Shown here: positions 1-7,548 of the stretch, piece after piece
How positions within the stretch are numbered: position 1 is the stretch's first letter
Layout of the letters: each line of letters begins with the position of its first letter
Assembly: GCA_020354575.1 (NCBI GenBank)
Contig: CP070649.1
Location: 1,139,575 to 1,203,574 of the forward strand
DNA: 64,000 nt
Direction: 5' to 3'
Source of the DNA: Candidatus Bathyarchaeota archaeon
Lineage (GTDB): Archaea; Thermoproteota; Bathyarchaeia; Bathyarchaeales; SOJC01
Translations under genes and position numbers: made by a program
The notes under the pieces: model-generated
What the model was told of the DNA's origin: nothing
Databases searched by the model: none
What the model saw: only the letters and a program-made list of their open reading frames with translations

Positions 1-644
1 GGAAAAAGAAGGCTTGGTTTGAGAAGTTCAGATGGTTTCACTCATCGGAGGATATGCTTGTCGTGGGCGGAAAAGACGCCATCACCAATGAAATTTTAGT
101 AAAGAAACACATGGAAACCCATGATTTGATCTTTCACGCTGACATTATTGGCGCTCCATTTGTACTGATAAAGACGGAGGGAAGAGCCCCTACTCATCAG
201 TCAATAACCGAAGCTGCCCAATTGGCAGCTTCGCACTCAAAAGCCTGGAAGGTCAAGTTCAGTGCAATCGACGTATTCTGGGTTCGCCCAGCACAAGTGA
301 TCAAAGTTCCTCCCTCCGGAAAGCAACTCCCCAAAGGGACCTTCATGATTAAAGGTAAAAAAAATTATATCAGAAAAACGCCGTTGCGACTTGCCATAGG
401 TCTTGACATTGAAAGAACCCCACCAGTAATGATAGGCGGACCAACGGATGCGGTGAAGAGTAGAACAGAGATTTATGTTGAAATAATCCCTGGAGATTTT
501 ACAAGCAACAAACTCGCGAATAGAATTCACCAAATTCTAAGTCAGAAGATTCCTGAAAATCTTCGAAAAGAGTTTCAAAAAAGGAAAATTCAAGCGATAC
601 AGGCTTTCATTCCCTATGGGAAGGCAAAAATAATCAAACAGTGA
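1..644 (+). CDS. RqcH/NEMF-family ribosome quality-control protein, C-terminal part (partial)
   Basis: The gene enters from outside the window; the reading frame is open from base 3, so only about the last 213 residues are seen. The first visible residues (WFEKFRWFHSSEDMLVVGG) are the hallmark of the NFACT-R (DUF814) domain of the NEMF/RqcH/FbpA family, followed by the HADIIGAPFVLIK segment typical of that domain and a basic C-terminus. Family members bind stalled large ribosomal subunits carrying peptidyl-tRNA; the bacterial RqcH adds alanine tails, and archaeal homologues are thought to act likewise. The ATG at 54 is internal and not the true start. The N-terminal NFACT-N and coiled-coil parts lie upstream of the window. 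Confidence 0.88.
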   Translation, partial: KKKAWFEKFRWFHSSEDMLVVGGKDAITNEILVKKHMETHDLIFHADIIGAPFVLIKTEGRAPTHQSITEAAQLAASHSKAWKVKFSAIDVFWVRPAQVIKVPPSGKQLPKGTFMIKGKKNYIRKTPLRLAIGLDIERTPPVMIGGPTDAVKSRTEIYVEIIPGDFTSNKLANRIHQILSQKIPENLRKEFQKRKIQAIQAFIPYGKAKIIKQ

Positions 645-703
645 AACACCCTCATCCCGCTTCAACGCAATTGTCACTTTTTAGCACGATCTGGCTCACA
701 ATA

Positions 704-740
704 TTTTAATAAATCTTCCCTATTCTCGTATAACCGAGGA
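704..740 (+). promoter_or_regulatory. TATA box and ribosome binding site of the CBS-domain gene
   Basis: A TTTTAATAAA box (704-713) lies about 35 bases before the ATG at 747, and GAGGA (736-740) lies six bases before it. This fits an archaeal promoter with a short leader. Confidence 0.5.
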
Positions 741-746
741 ATTGCT

Positions 747-1310
747 ATGTCAGAGATTGGCCTAAGAACACGAATGCTCGTAAAGGATGTGATGTCAAGT
801 CCAGTTATTACAGTTGACGAAAACGAGCCTGTGGATAGAGTCGCTCAGTTGATGGAGACGCAAAAGCTGGGCTGCATTATCGTAACCGAGAAAACTGGAC
901 GCCCAATAGGGATAATTACAGAGAGAGATTTGGTGACCCGCGTTCTTGCAAAAAATAAGCTCCCAAGCAAGCTTGTATCCAAAGATGTTATGACCTCACC
1001 GCTAATAACCATAAATCCCGAAGAGACTCTAAGCAATACAGCAAGGCATATGAGCAGATTGAATGTGCGAAGGTTGGGAGTTGTTTATAAAGGCGATCTC
1101 GTTGGCATTATTTCCAGCAAAGATGTCTTAGCCATCACCCCCGAGCTTATTGACACAATCCAAGAAAAGGCTCGTATCGAAAGCGGAAATATGGAAGAGC
1201 TAGTCGAAAGTTCCTTGTCGGCTGGGTATTGTGATCGCTGTGGTCAATGGTCAAGCCAATTGAAAGATGTTGAGGGTGAATTCCTTTGCGAAGAATGTGC
1301 TGAGAGATAG
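747..1310 (+). CDS. CBS-pair protein with C-terminal zinc ribbon
   Basis: A 187-residue protein with two CBS motifs in tandem (about residues 10-65 and 78-130; VKDVMSSPVITV and SKDVMTSPLITI mark each start) and a C-terminal zinc ribbon with two CxxC knuckles (CDRCG near 162 and CEEC near 181). CBS pairs usually bind adenosyl nucleotides or SAM and act as sensor domains. CBS pairs with a small zinc ribbon are common in archaea and are often suspected regulators, but no DNA-binding domain is visible here. The start is fixed by the GAGGA box six bases upstream. It stands as a single gene between the RqcH-like gene and the radical SAM gene. The ligand is unknown. Confidence 0.85.
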   Translation: MSEIGLRTRMLVKDVMSSPVITVDENEPVDRVAQLMETQKLGCIIVTEKTGRPIGIITERDLVTRVLAKNKLPSKLVSKDVMTSPLITINPEETLSNTARHMSRLNVRRLGVVYKGDLVGIISSKDVLAITPELIDTIQEKARIESGNMEELVESSLSAGYCDRCGQWSSQLKDVEGEFLCEECAER

Positions 1311-1473
1311 AATTGTTGATTATTCTAGTTCTCTAATTGGAAAACTTCGCTTTCTTGTTGACTCCAAGTTAAAACTAGCCCTAAGAATACGTTTCTCTTT
1401 ATGTTTGAAATTTTTGGGAGCATGACATATCGTAGAAAACTCTGAATTAATACGATTTGATTGAAATGTGACC

Positions 1474-1481
1474 TTTATAAG
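1474..1481 (+). promoter_or_regulatory. TATA box before the radical SAM gene
   Basis: TTTATAAG is placed so that transcription should begin near 1503. That excludes the earlier GTG at 1468 as a start and favours the ATG at 1522. Confidence 0.5.
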
Positions 1482-1521
1482 TTGGATTGTAAAAGCAGTT
1501 AACACAGTTGGATCTGATGAA

Positions 1522-2532
1522 ATGAAATACGAAGAACTTATGATGGCTGGGGCGACGAAACTGGCAAAGGCTATGACGGAAGCTCAGACAATAAGGCAGA
1601 AGAACTTCGGAAAAAGAATCTTTTTTTACGCACCTAGCTTCACCTATTACAAAACAGAGTATTATTGTTCTTCACCAGCAGCTTTTCCCTCGATCTCTAT
1701 AACAGGGTCATCTTGTTCTTTGAAATGTAAACACTGCAATGGAATTGTGCTGAACACAATGTATCCTGCTCGTTCACCAGAAAGACTTGTTGAGCTTTGC
1801 AGGGATTTAAGAAAAAAGGGTGCTGTGGGAGTTCTGATTAGTGGTGGTTGTTCACCAGATGGATCCATGCCTTTTGAGAAATTTTTGGATGCAATGGTGG
1901 AAATCAAGCATGATTTGAAACTCTCTCTCATGGTACATACAGGTCTTGTTAGCGGTAATCTGGCAGAGCGGTTGAAGGAAGTGGGAATAGATGCTGCTTT
2001 AATCGACATTGTTGGTTCTGAGGAAACGATCAGGGAAATCTATAATCTCAAGGTAACGATAGCTGATTATGAAAGATCGCTTCAAGCATTATTTGATGTA
2101 GGCATCCCCACAGTTCCGCACGTTCTAGCGGGTCTTCATTATGGAAAATTGAAAGGCGAGTTTCAAGCCTTGAATATGATCGCAAACTACAACCCATCAG
2201 CAGTAATAATAATTGTATTCATGCCAATACGCGGAACTGCAATGGAAAAAGTTGAGCCACCTGATTCATTAACAGTGGGAAAGCTCATTGTAACTGCCCG
2301 GTTCTTAATGCAATCTACACCGCTAGTACTGGGATGTATGAGACCAAAAGGAATGCATAGAGCTGAAACAGATGTTCTAGCCATTAAAGCTGGCGTGAAT
2401 GCTATCGCTTTTCCGAGTGAAAAGGCTATCCAAATCGCTGAATCACTCGGCTATGAAATCTCATTTTCTCCCTCGTGTTGTGCTCAAATCTTCAATGACT
2501 TGAGAACTGGAAAATTCAATGAGGGAACATAG
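1522..2532 (+). CDS. Radical SAM protein, possibly a LipS-type lipoyl synthase subunit
   Basis: A 336-residue radical SAM enzyme with the [4Fe-4S] motif CSLKCKHC (CxxxCxxC) in the context SITGSSCSLKCKHCNG near residue 60, followed by ISGGCSPDG and the TIM-barrel body. Conserved cysteines near the C-terminus (SPSCCAQIF) could carry a second cluster. The start at ATG 1522 is chosen because a TATA box at 1474-1481 lies inside the longer reading frame. The substrate cannot be read from sequence. Two GcvH-like lipoyl-domain proteins lie nearby and archaea use a two-protein radical SAM lipoyl synthase (LipS1/LipS2), so a LipS2-like role is a reasonable guess from context and motif spacing, but it is not proven. 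Other uncharacterised radical SAM families are equally possible. Confidence 0.7.
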   Translation: MKYEELMMAGATKLAKAMTEAQTIRQKNFGKRIFFYAPSFTYYKTEYYCSSPAAFPSISITGSSCSLKCKHCNGIVLNTMYPARSPERLVELCRDLRKKGAVGVLISGGCSPDGSMPFEKFLDAMVEIKHDLKLSLMVHTGLVSGNLAERLKEVGIDAALIDIVGSEETIREIYNLKVTIADYERSLQALFDVGIPTVPHVLAGLHYGKLKGEFQALNMIANYNPSAVIIIVFMPIRGTAMEKVEPPDSLTVGKLIVTARFLMQSTPLVLGCMRPKGMHRAETDVLAIKAGVNAIAFPSEKAIQIAESLGYEISFSPSCCAQIFNDLRTGKFNEGT

Positions 2533-2576
2533 CAAGGCTACGTAGGCAAGCTTACTCAACTGCTGGTCTTCCATTG

Positions 2577-3485
2577 CTATGTTTCCTTTGCAGCCTTGTT
2601 CGCACCAGCAAACGCTGATAATCCCACGATTTCACCTTTCACCATGTCCATTGGGATCGCAAATACTATTGTGTTGCTCTGATCATAGCTGATATCTTCC
2701 AAGCTTGATAATGTACGCAGATAAAGTGCCCGATTACTCATTTGCTTTACAGCTTTTTCCAAGTTCTCGGCAGCTGTTAATTCACCTTCGCTCTTGATAA
2801 TCACCGCTCGTTTTTCCCTCTCTGCCTCAGCTTGCCGAGCAATCACCCGCTTCATATCTTCCGGTAGCTCCACATTTTGCAGATTCACAGAAGTAATGTC
2901 TACACCCCAATCCTTGGTCTCTCTATCCACAATTTCTGCAATCCTATTTGCAATCTCATCACGCCTCGCTAATAACTCATCCAACTCAACATCTCCAATA
3001 ACATCTCGCAACGTAGTTTGAGCATACTTCATCACGCTGTTCCACACATTCTGAATATTGACGAGACTGTCCTTTGTACTCACTACTTTCATGAACACCA
3101 CGGCATCAACACTTACACTGATATTATCCCTAGTCATTACTTCCTGTCGTGAAACATCCAGAGTAATTATTCGCTTGTCTTGCTTGAGAAAAGTTTCTGC
3201 GAAAGGCCATTTGAAGAAAAAGCCTGGTCCTACTAGCCTTTGAAACTTCCCAAACCTTAACACGATTGCTTCCTCCCATTCTTTATTAATGGCTACGCAA
3301 CCAGGTAGGAATGCTAAGGAGACAAAAGCAACAACCGCAAATATGGCTGATGAAACATTTGGGAATGCAAAAATAGCAAGGCTTACGAATATCAAAAATA
3401 TAATCACAAAAAACGCAAACGGAGTAGGAGAACCTGAATACTTGCTTTTCCTCGCTGAACTCTCTGATGTATCTATTTCATTCAT
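2577..3485 (-). CDS. Slipin / stomatin-family (SPFH) membrane protein
   Basis: A 302-residue protein with a short hydrophilic N-terminus, two hydrophobic segments (about residues 22-45 and 46-65) and an SPFH/band-7 domain (EEAIVLRFGKFQRLVGPGFFFKWPF through SVNLQNVELPEDMKR), then a helical region typical of slipins. Family members form membrane-bound oligomers that organise microdomains; in archaea they often pair with an NfeD protease partner, which is not adjacent here. A strong AAGGAGGTGAG ribosome binding site precedes the ATG. It is divergent from the gcvH-like gene at 3724. C-terminal to the SPFH domain the protein is short, as in simple slipins. Confidence 0.88.
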   Translation of the reverse strand: MNEIDTSESSARKSKYSGSPTPFAFFVIIFLIFVSLAIFAFPNVSSAIFAVVAFVSLAFLPGCVAINKEWEEAIVLRFGKFQRLVGPGFFFKWPFAETFLKQDKRIITLDVSRQEVMTRDNISVSVDAVVFMKVVSTKDSLVNIQNVWNSVMKYAQTTLRDVIGDVELDELLARRDEIANRIAEIVDRETKDWGVDITSVNLQNVELPEDMKRVIARQAEAEREKRAVIIKSEGELTAAENLEKAVKQMSNRALYLRTLSSLEDISYDQSNTIVFAIPMDMVKGEIVGLSAFAGANKAAKET

Positions 3486-3578
3486 TCTTTAGCGCTCACC
3501 TCCTTATGACAACCTATTTACAGCATGCATAGCTTGTGCATCTTTACTTTTATTCAAACTGCAAATTTATCCTTTTTC

Positions 3579-3714
3579 AGCGAATGCTAAGGATGTAAAT
3601 TTTAGCGAATGGATAATCATAGGAAAAGTTTACTTGCATGAGCGTGGAAGTTTACAAAATAGGCAATCTTTTAAAACACTAGTCCTTAAAATAATGCTTC
3701 AACACAAGAGGTGA
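3579..3714 (+). promoter_or_regulatory. Promoter region of the first gcvH-like gene with two pairs of direct repeats
   Basis: In the 238-base divergent gap, AGCGAATG occurs at 3579-3586 and 3604-3611, and AAGTTTAC at 3626-3633 and 3648-3655 (22 bases apart, about two helical turns). A TATA-like TTTTAAAA follows at 3669-3676, and an AAGAGGTGA ribosome binding site at 3706-3714 before the ATG at 3724. The repeats could be operators; this is inference. A GCATGCAT palindrome lies at 3533-3540. Confidence 0.4.
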
Positions 3715-3723
3715 AACGAAAAC

Positions 3724-4134
3724 ATGGTTAAAGTAAAAGATGCTGAAGTGCCTGAAGGGCTAATTTATTCAAAAGATTTTGAATGGGTAAAAGCTGAAGG
3801 TGCCAAAGTCCGAATTGGGATAACAGACTATGCTCAAAAACAGCTTCGAGAAATAGTTTATGTCGAGCTCCCTGCAGAAGGGGATACAATAACGCAAAAC
3901 GAACCTTATGGTACTGTAGAATCCGTTAAGGCGGTCTCTGATCTTGTAGCGCCCCTAAGCGGTACAATCGAACAAGTAAACACTGAAGTACAAGACAAGC
4001 CTGAACTTCTAAATGAAGACCCCTACAACAAAGGTTGGCTTCTCGTAATTGCGCCCAGCAATATGGAGGAGCAAAAAAACCTAATGGATCATCCGCAAGC
4101 AGTGGAATGGCACAAAGGTCTCTCAGAAGATTAG
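3724..4134 (+). CDS. GcvH-like lipoyl carrier protein 1
   Basis: A 136-residue protein of the glycine cleavage H family. The lipoyl-attachment loop is intact (TVESVKAVSD, acceptor Lys69), as are IGITDYAQ and the DPYNKGWL C-terminal signature. No glycine cleavage P, T or L protein gene is in the window. It lies 3' to 3' with the FlxA gene that ends the Hdr operon. Lipoate-binding GcvH-like proteins (LbpA) are known partners of sHdr sulfur-oxidation complexes in bacteria, which suggests, without proving, that this carrier works with the Hdr genes beside it. A true glycine-cleavage H protein or a lipoyl-relay protein are alternatives. Confidence 0.88.
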   Translation: MVKVKDAEVPEGLIYSKDFEWVKAEGAKVRIGITDYAQKQLREIVYVELPAEGDTITQNEPYGTVESVKAVSDLVAPLSGTIEQVNTEVQDKPELLNEDPYNKGWLLVIAPSNMEEQKNLMDHPQAVEWHKGLSED

Positions 4135-4156
4135 TCAATGCTCTGGAAAGGTGGCA

Positions 4157-4220
4157 TTGGCTTACGCCAAGCATGCATGCTAGAACGAAGTGTCAATCCA
4201 ATATCTTCAGGCATGCATGT
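4157..4220. repeat. Small hairpin plus two GCATGCAT palindromes between convergent genes
   Basis: The 136-base gap between gcvH-like 1 and FlxA contains a perfect TTGGC/GCCAA hairpin with a four-base loop (4157-4170), directly followed by GCATGCATGC (4171-4180) and a second GCATGCATGT (4211-4220). The hairpin could end transcription from gcvH, though it lacks a clear T run. The palindromes belong to the family seen across the window. Confidence 0.5.
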
Positions 4221-4270
4221 CATACCCTTTATACATTTTTCTAGGCTAGAATGCTGGAAGCATTGAACGC

Positions 4271-5110
4271 TCAGTGTTCTTTTGGCATCATCTGAAGTTC
4301 TTTGAAAGTGAAGACAGGCCCATCTTTGCATACGAACTTATTTCCTATATTGCACCTTCCACATTTTCCGATGCCACACTTCATTCTCATTTCAAGAGAC
4401 AAGAAGGTTTCATCAGGAGAGAAGCCAAGTTCGCTAACAACTGGCATTGTAAACTTTATCATTATAGGAGGACCGCAGATAATCGCGATTGCGTTATCTG
4501 AACTTGGGGCAACTTCTTTGACAACAGCAGGGACAAAACCAACCAGCCCAGTCCAGCCAGGAACTGCTTGATCTATGGTCACATTAAGGTCAATGTCATC
4601 TCTCTGTCCCCAAGTCTTAAGGTCATATTTGTATATGAGTTCCCCTGGGTTGCGGGCTCCGTAGATAACCGTCAGGTCTTTGAATCTATCTCTATTAGTC
4701 TTATGAAGAATGAAGTTGGTAAGAGATCTCAGTGTTGTGAAGGCGAATCCTCCTCCGATAATAACAACATTTCGTCCCTCCATTGCTTCTAATGGAAATC
4801 CGTTGCCAAATGGTCCTCTAACCCCTATGATCGTGCCCTCTTCACTGTTGTGCAGAGCTGTTGTCACTACCCCAACCTTTTTCACAGTAAATTGGATATA
4901 GCCTTGGTCGGTTGGAGATGAGGCTATGCCTATGGGGCACTCGCCAGCACCAAAGACAGAGATTTCTGCGAACTGACCACATCTATACCTGAAGTTCTTT
5001 AGAGCTTCTGGATCTGTGAAAACAAGCTCGAAAGTTTTTATATCGTTTGCATCGTTTTCCGTTGTAATCCTTCTGATGACTGTAGGATTTGGAATATAAG
5101 GATTATTCAT
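4271..5110 (-). CDS. flxA: FlxA-like FAD/NAD(P)-binding oxidoreductase subunit with [2Fe-2S] site
   Basis: A 279-residue ferredoxin-reductase-fold protein: FAD-binding barrel (YRCGQFAEISV, PIGIASSP), NAD(P)-binding domain starting VVIIGGGFAF and ICGPPIMIK, and a C-terminal iron-sulfur motif of four cysteines (MRMKCGIGKCGRCNIG, then FVCKDGP). This layout matches FlxA of the FlxABCD-HdrABC complex of anaerobes and the AsrB/hydrogenase gamma family. It should accept electrons from NADH or NADPH. The ATG at 5110 is preferred because it overlaps the flxB stop by eight bases (ATGAATAA) after a GGAG box. It is the last gene of the Hdr operon. The exact pyridine nucleotide is not readable. Confidence 0.82.
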   Translation of the reverse strand: MNNPYIPNPTVIRRITTENDANDIKTFELVFTDPEALKNFRYRCGQFAEISVFGAGECPIGIASSPTDQGYIQFTVKKVGVVTTALHNSEEGTIIGVRGPFGNGFPLEAMEGRNVVIIGGGFAFTTLRSLTNFILHKTNRDRFKDLTVIYGARNPGELIYKYDLKTWGQRDDIDLNVTIDQAVPGWTGLVGFVPAVVKEVAPSSDNAIAIICGPPIMIKFTMPVVSELGFSPDETFLSLEMRMKCGIGKCGRCNIGNKFVCKDGPVFTFKELQMMPKEH

Positions 5111-6158
5111 CTTTTTCTCTCCATATGTCTGTCGAAATTGCCTCAACTACTTCTCTAATATCAAAGTTCACTGGACATTCTTGAACGCATCTTCCACAAC
5201 CCACGCAGAAGTTTTCGCCATAATTTTTTGGGAAGTAGTTAAACTTGTGCATTATCCTCTGTCTCATCCTCTCCTTTCCCGAAGGGCGAGGATTGTACCC
5301 AGAACCTTGTAGAGTGAAGCAGGAAAACTGACACGAATCCCAGATTCTAACTCTTTTCCATTTGGTCGTGGCTTCATCTAAGATGTCGAAACAGCAGCAG
5401 GTAGGACAAAGGTATGTACAGACTCCGCAACCTAGGCATTTTTCATGTATCAGATCCCACTGCTTGTTGTCAAACATTCCATCTAGCTTCTTGCTCACAC
5501 CTTCAACGGAGACCTTGGACTTGATGGCTTTCTCGACATTTCTGGACAAGCTCCTTACCTTGTCTATGTCACCATTTTCTGCATCCTTCAACCAGGGGAG
5601 TTTTTTAATGAGCTTCTCACCCCTTTCCGTAACAGTCTCAATCAGATACTTGTCATTTATATCTTGAAGAAGTAAGTCCATCCCTTCCTTTCCGAAAGGG
5701 GCTCCTCCCATGGAGGTACAAAAACATGTGCTCAGAGGACGATTACATGCTAAGCCAATTATGGTTGTGTTTCTTCTCTTCTCTAGATAGTATAAGTCCT
5801 TATATTCACCAGATGAAAAGAACTTGTCAAGCAACAAGAAGCCTTTCGCATCGCAGGGGCGAATGCCCAACAACACGATATCTCTCTTCAAAACTGGGGC
5901 TTTTTCTATCTCTACTCCCTGCTTGTTTATCTCATAAGTGAATAGAATTTCAGTTTGGGGGAAAAAAACCTCCTTGGGAGACTTTTTTGTATTCTGGAAG
6001 TCTAGGAAAGCTTCATTTCCAGATGAGACTCTCTCAAAAAAGACGAGATTTTCCTTCTTAACTGGTGTAAAAACCTCGTACTCTTTGTTTAATTCTTGGA
6101 TGAGTGTGGGGATTTTATTTTTTCCTATAACTTTCCACACCATCTGAAACACAACCAT
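5103..6158 (-). CDS. flxB: FlxB-like 4Fe-4S subunit (AsrA / sulfhydrogenase beta family)
   Basis: A 351-residue iron-sulfur protein. The N-terminal half carries IGIRPCDAKGFLLLDK and GLACNRPLSTCFCTSMGG, typical of the AsrA/HydB/FlxB family; the C-terminal half has two ferredoxin motifs (CLGCGVCTYLCPTCCC and CVGCGRCVQECPVN). In FlxABCD complexes such subunits relay electrons between the FAD subunit and MvhD/HdrA. Its ATG directly follows the flxC stop without a gap, and its end overlaps flxA, so the three genes are translated together. AsrA of anaerobic sulfite reductase is an alternative family name, but no siroheme sulfite reductase gene is present. Confidence 0.8.
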   Translation of the reverse strand: MVVFQMVWKVIGKNKIPTLIQELNKEYEVFTPVKKENLVFFERVSSGNEAFLDFQNTKKSPKEVFFPQTEILFTYEINKQGVEIEKAPVLKRDIVLLGIRPCDAKGFLLLDKFFSSGEYKDLYYLEKRRNTTIIGLACNRPLSTCFCTSMGGAPFGKEGMDLLLQDINDKYLIETVTERGEKLIKKLPWLKDAENGDIDKVRSLSRNVEKAIKSKVSVEGVSKKLDGMFDNKQWDLIHEKCLGCGVCTYLCPTCCCFDILDEATTKWKRVRIWDSCQFSCFTLQGSGYNPRPSGKERMRQRIMHKFNYFPKNYGENFCVGCGRCVQECPVNFDIREVVEAISTDIWREKDE

Positions 6159-7106
6159 TTACTTGATGAACTCCTGAGAGTCATCTATTTTGAACTCTCC
6201 TAGGGGGGGAATCTTTTCAAGGCTCAGGCCTGCCGTGTAGTCATATCTCTCTTTCATGATCTTCTCGGTCTTCTTCACGACTTCCCTCAAGTTTATATTC
6301 ATTGGGCAGGCTCGGCTGCAGGCTCCACAGTCAACACATCTCCCAGCTACATGGAATGCCCGAACTAGGTGGTAGATCATCGTATCTGAGAGGTCGTTCG
6401 TTTTGCCGAACCAGATAGGCATTGTCTGGTCGACGAAGCATGTCTTACAGTAACAGAGAGGACAAACCTCTCTGCAAGCATAACATCTGATGCACTTGTC
6501 CAACTCTTCCTTGAAATGCTCCCATCTTTCCTTAGCAGGCTTGGCCTCAAGATCTGCAATTTCTCCAAACTCATCTACCTCCGCTTCAGACACTTTTTCG
6601 CCTGTAAATACATCGTAAATGGGAGGATTTCTATGTCTGCAAGTTAGACATGAGTTACATATGAAATCCTTTTTTGGAAAGACAAGCTCGAATCCTTCTC
6701 CTTTGAGTCGTATCTGCTCATCCTCAATGGTGGCTTCTAAGAGCTCTCTACCATCAAGTTTTGCCTTTACTTTTTTCTTGTCGATGAGTCCGAGACATGG
6801 GGCGCCGATGATTACAACCTTCTCCTTATCGATTTGCTTTTCAAAAATACAAACTGCTATTGAGCGTGCATCGCAACCTTTTGCTACTACGCCAACGTTT
6901 TCCTTTCTGCTTAACAAGTATTTGGATAGATTGGCGTCGCAATTCTCGTTCCACACAAGTTTTCGAACGTCCTCCGCTTTGTCTACGAAGCAGGGAGTGG
7001 TGCGAAGTGGTAGAGTGCCCCGTTCGTATCCAACTATTAGATCTACTTTCTTCTCACTAAGAAGCTTCTTGGCAGCTTCTCTTATTGAGTTTTCAACATT
7101 ATGCAT
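6159..7106 (-). CDS. flxC: FlxC-like 4Fe-4S electron-transfer subunit
   Basis: A 315-residue protein with an N-terminal domain of the FrhB/FdhB type (VGVVAKGCDARSIAV, IIGAPCLGLIDKKK), a cysteine group CNSCLTC near residue 150, and two ferredoxin motifs (CIRCYACREVCPLCYCKTC and CVDCGACSRACPMN). It fits the second iron-sulfur subunit of FlxABCD complexes. It follows the first mvhD gene by seven bases; an ATGCATGC palindrome overlaps its start codon (7101-7108). A role as electron relay between FlxB and MvhD/HdrA is inferred from position and cluster content. Confidence 0.75.
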   Translation of the reverse strand: MHNVENSIREAAKKLLSEKKVDLIVGYERGTLPLRTTPCFVDKAEDVRKLVWNENCDANLSKYLLSRKENVGVVAKGCDARSIAVCIFEKQIDKEKVVIIGAPCLGLIDKKKVKAKLDGRELLEATIEDEQIRLKGEGFELVFPKKDFICNSCLTCRHRNPPIYDVFTGEKVSEAEVDEFGEIADLEAKPAKERWEHFKEELDKCIRCYACREVCPLCYCKTCFVDQTMPIWFGKTNDLSDTMIYHLVRAFHVAGRCVDCGACSRACPMNINLREVVKKTEKIMKERYDYTAGLSLEKIPPLGEFKIDDSQEFIK

Positions 7107-7113
7107 GCGATAC

Positions 7114-7542
7114 TTACCTCTTCACCAATCGTTCAGCAGGCCCCAAGGCTTTCACCTTCTCCACCACTTCCTTTACAACAGTTGCAAACTTTTCTCCTTC
7201 AGCGGCGGAGACCCATGAGAAATTTAGCCTTCCTGATTCAATTCCAAGATATTCCAGTAGATCCTTCAGGACAGCGAATCTCCTTCGGGCTACAAGGTTT
7301 CCGCTAATGTAATGGCAGTCACCTGGATGGCACCCTGAAACTAGAACCCCATCCCAACCGCGCTGAAGAGCTTTTATTATGAAGTATGGGTTGACCCTTC
7401 CGGAGCAGGGGACTCGAACGACCCTTATGTTAGGGGGATATTGCATCCTGCTTATTCCAGCAAGGTCAGCTCCAGCGTAGCTACACCAGTTGCATAGGAA
7501 AGCTAGTATTTTTGGGGTCCATTCTTTCTCAGCGGGTTTCAT
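7114..7542 (-). CDS. MvhD/FlxD-like iron-sulfur subunit, short form
   Basis: A 142-residue protein of the methyl-viologen-reducing hydrogenase delta family. The five conserved cysteines are present in FLCNWCSYAGADLAG, VPCSGRVNP and GCHPGDCHY, ligands of a [2Fe-2S] cluster. In known Mvh-Hdr and Flx-Hdr complexes this subunit docks on HdrA and passes electrons to its flavin. It starts six bases after the HdrA fusion gene, with GAGGTGA as ribosome binding site. Of the three copies in the operon this is the only one without the C-terminal winged-helix extension, and it is the one next to flxCBA, so it is the likely FlxD. Confidence 0.9.
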   Translation of the reverse strand: MKPAEKEWTPKILAFLCNWCSYAGADLAGISRMQYPPNIRVVRVPCSGRVNPYFIIKALQRGWDGVLVSGCHPGDCHYISGNLVARRRFAVLKDLLEYLGIESGRLNFSWVSAAEGEKFATVVKEVVEKVKALGPAERLVKR

Positions 7543-7548
7543 TTCTGG

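Noticed and set aside
4271..7106. Anaerobic sulfite reductase (AsrABC) operon
   Set aside because: Two subunits resemble AsrA and AsrB, but no siroheme sulfite reductase subunit is present and the neighbours are MvhD and HdrA, which fits FlxABCD better.
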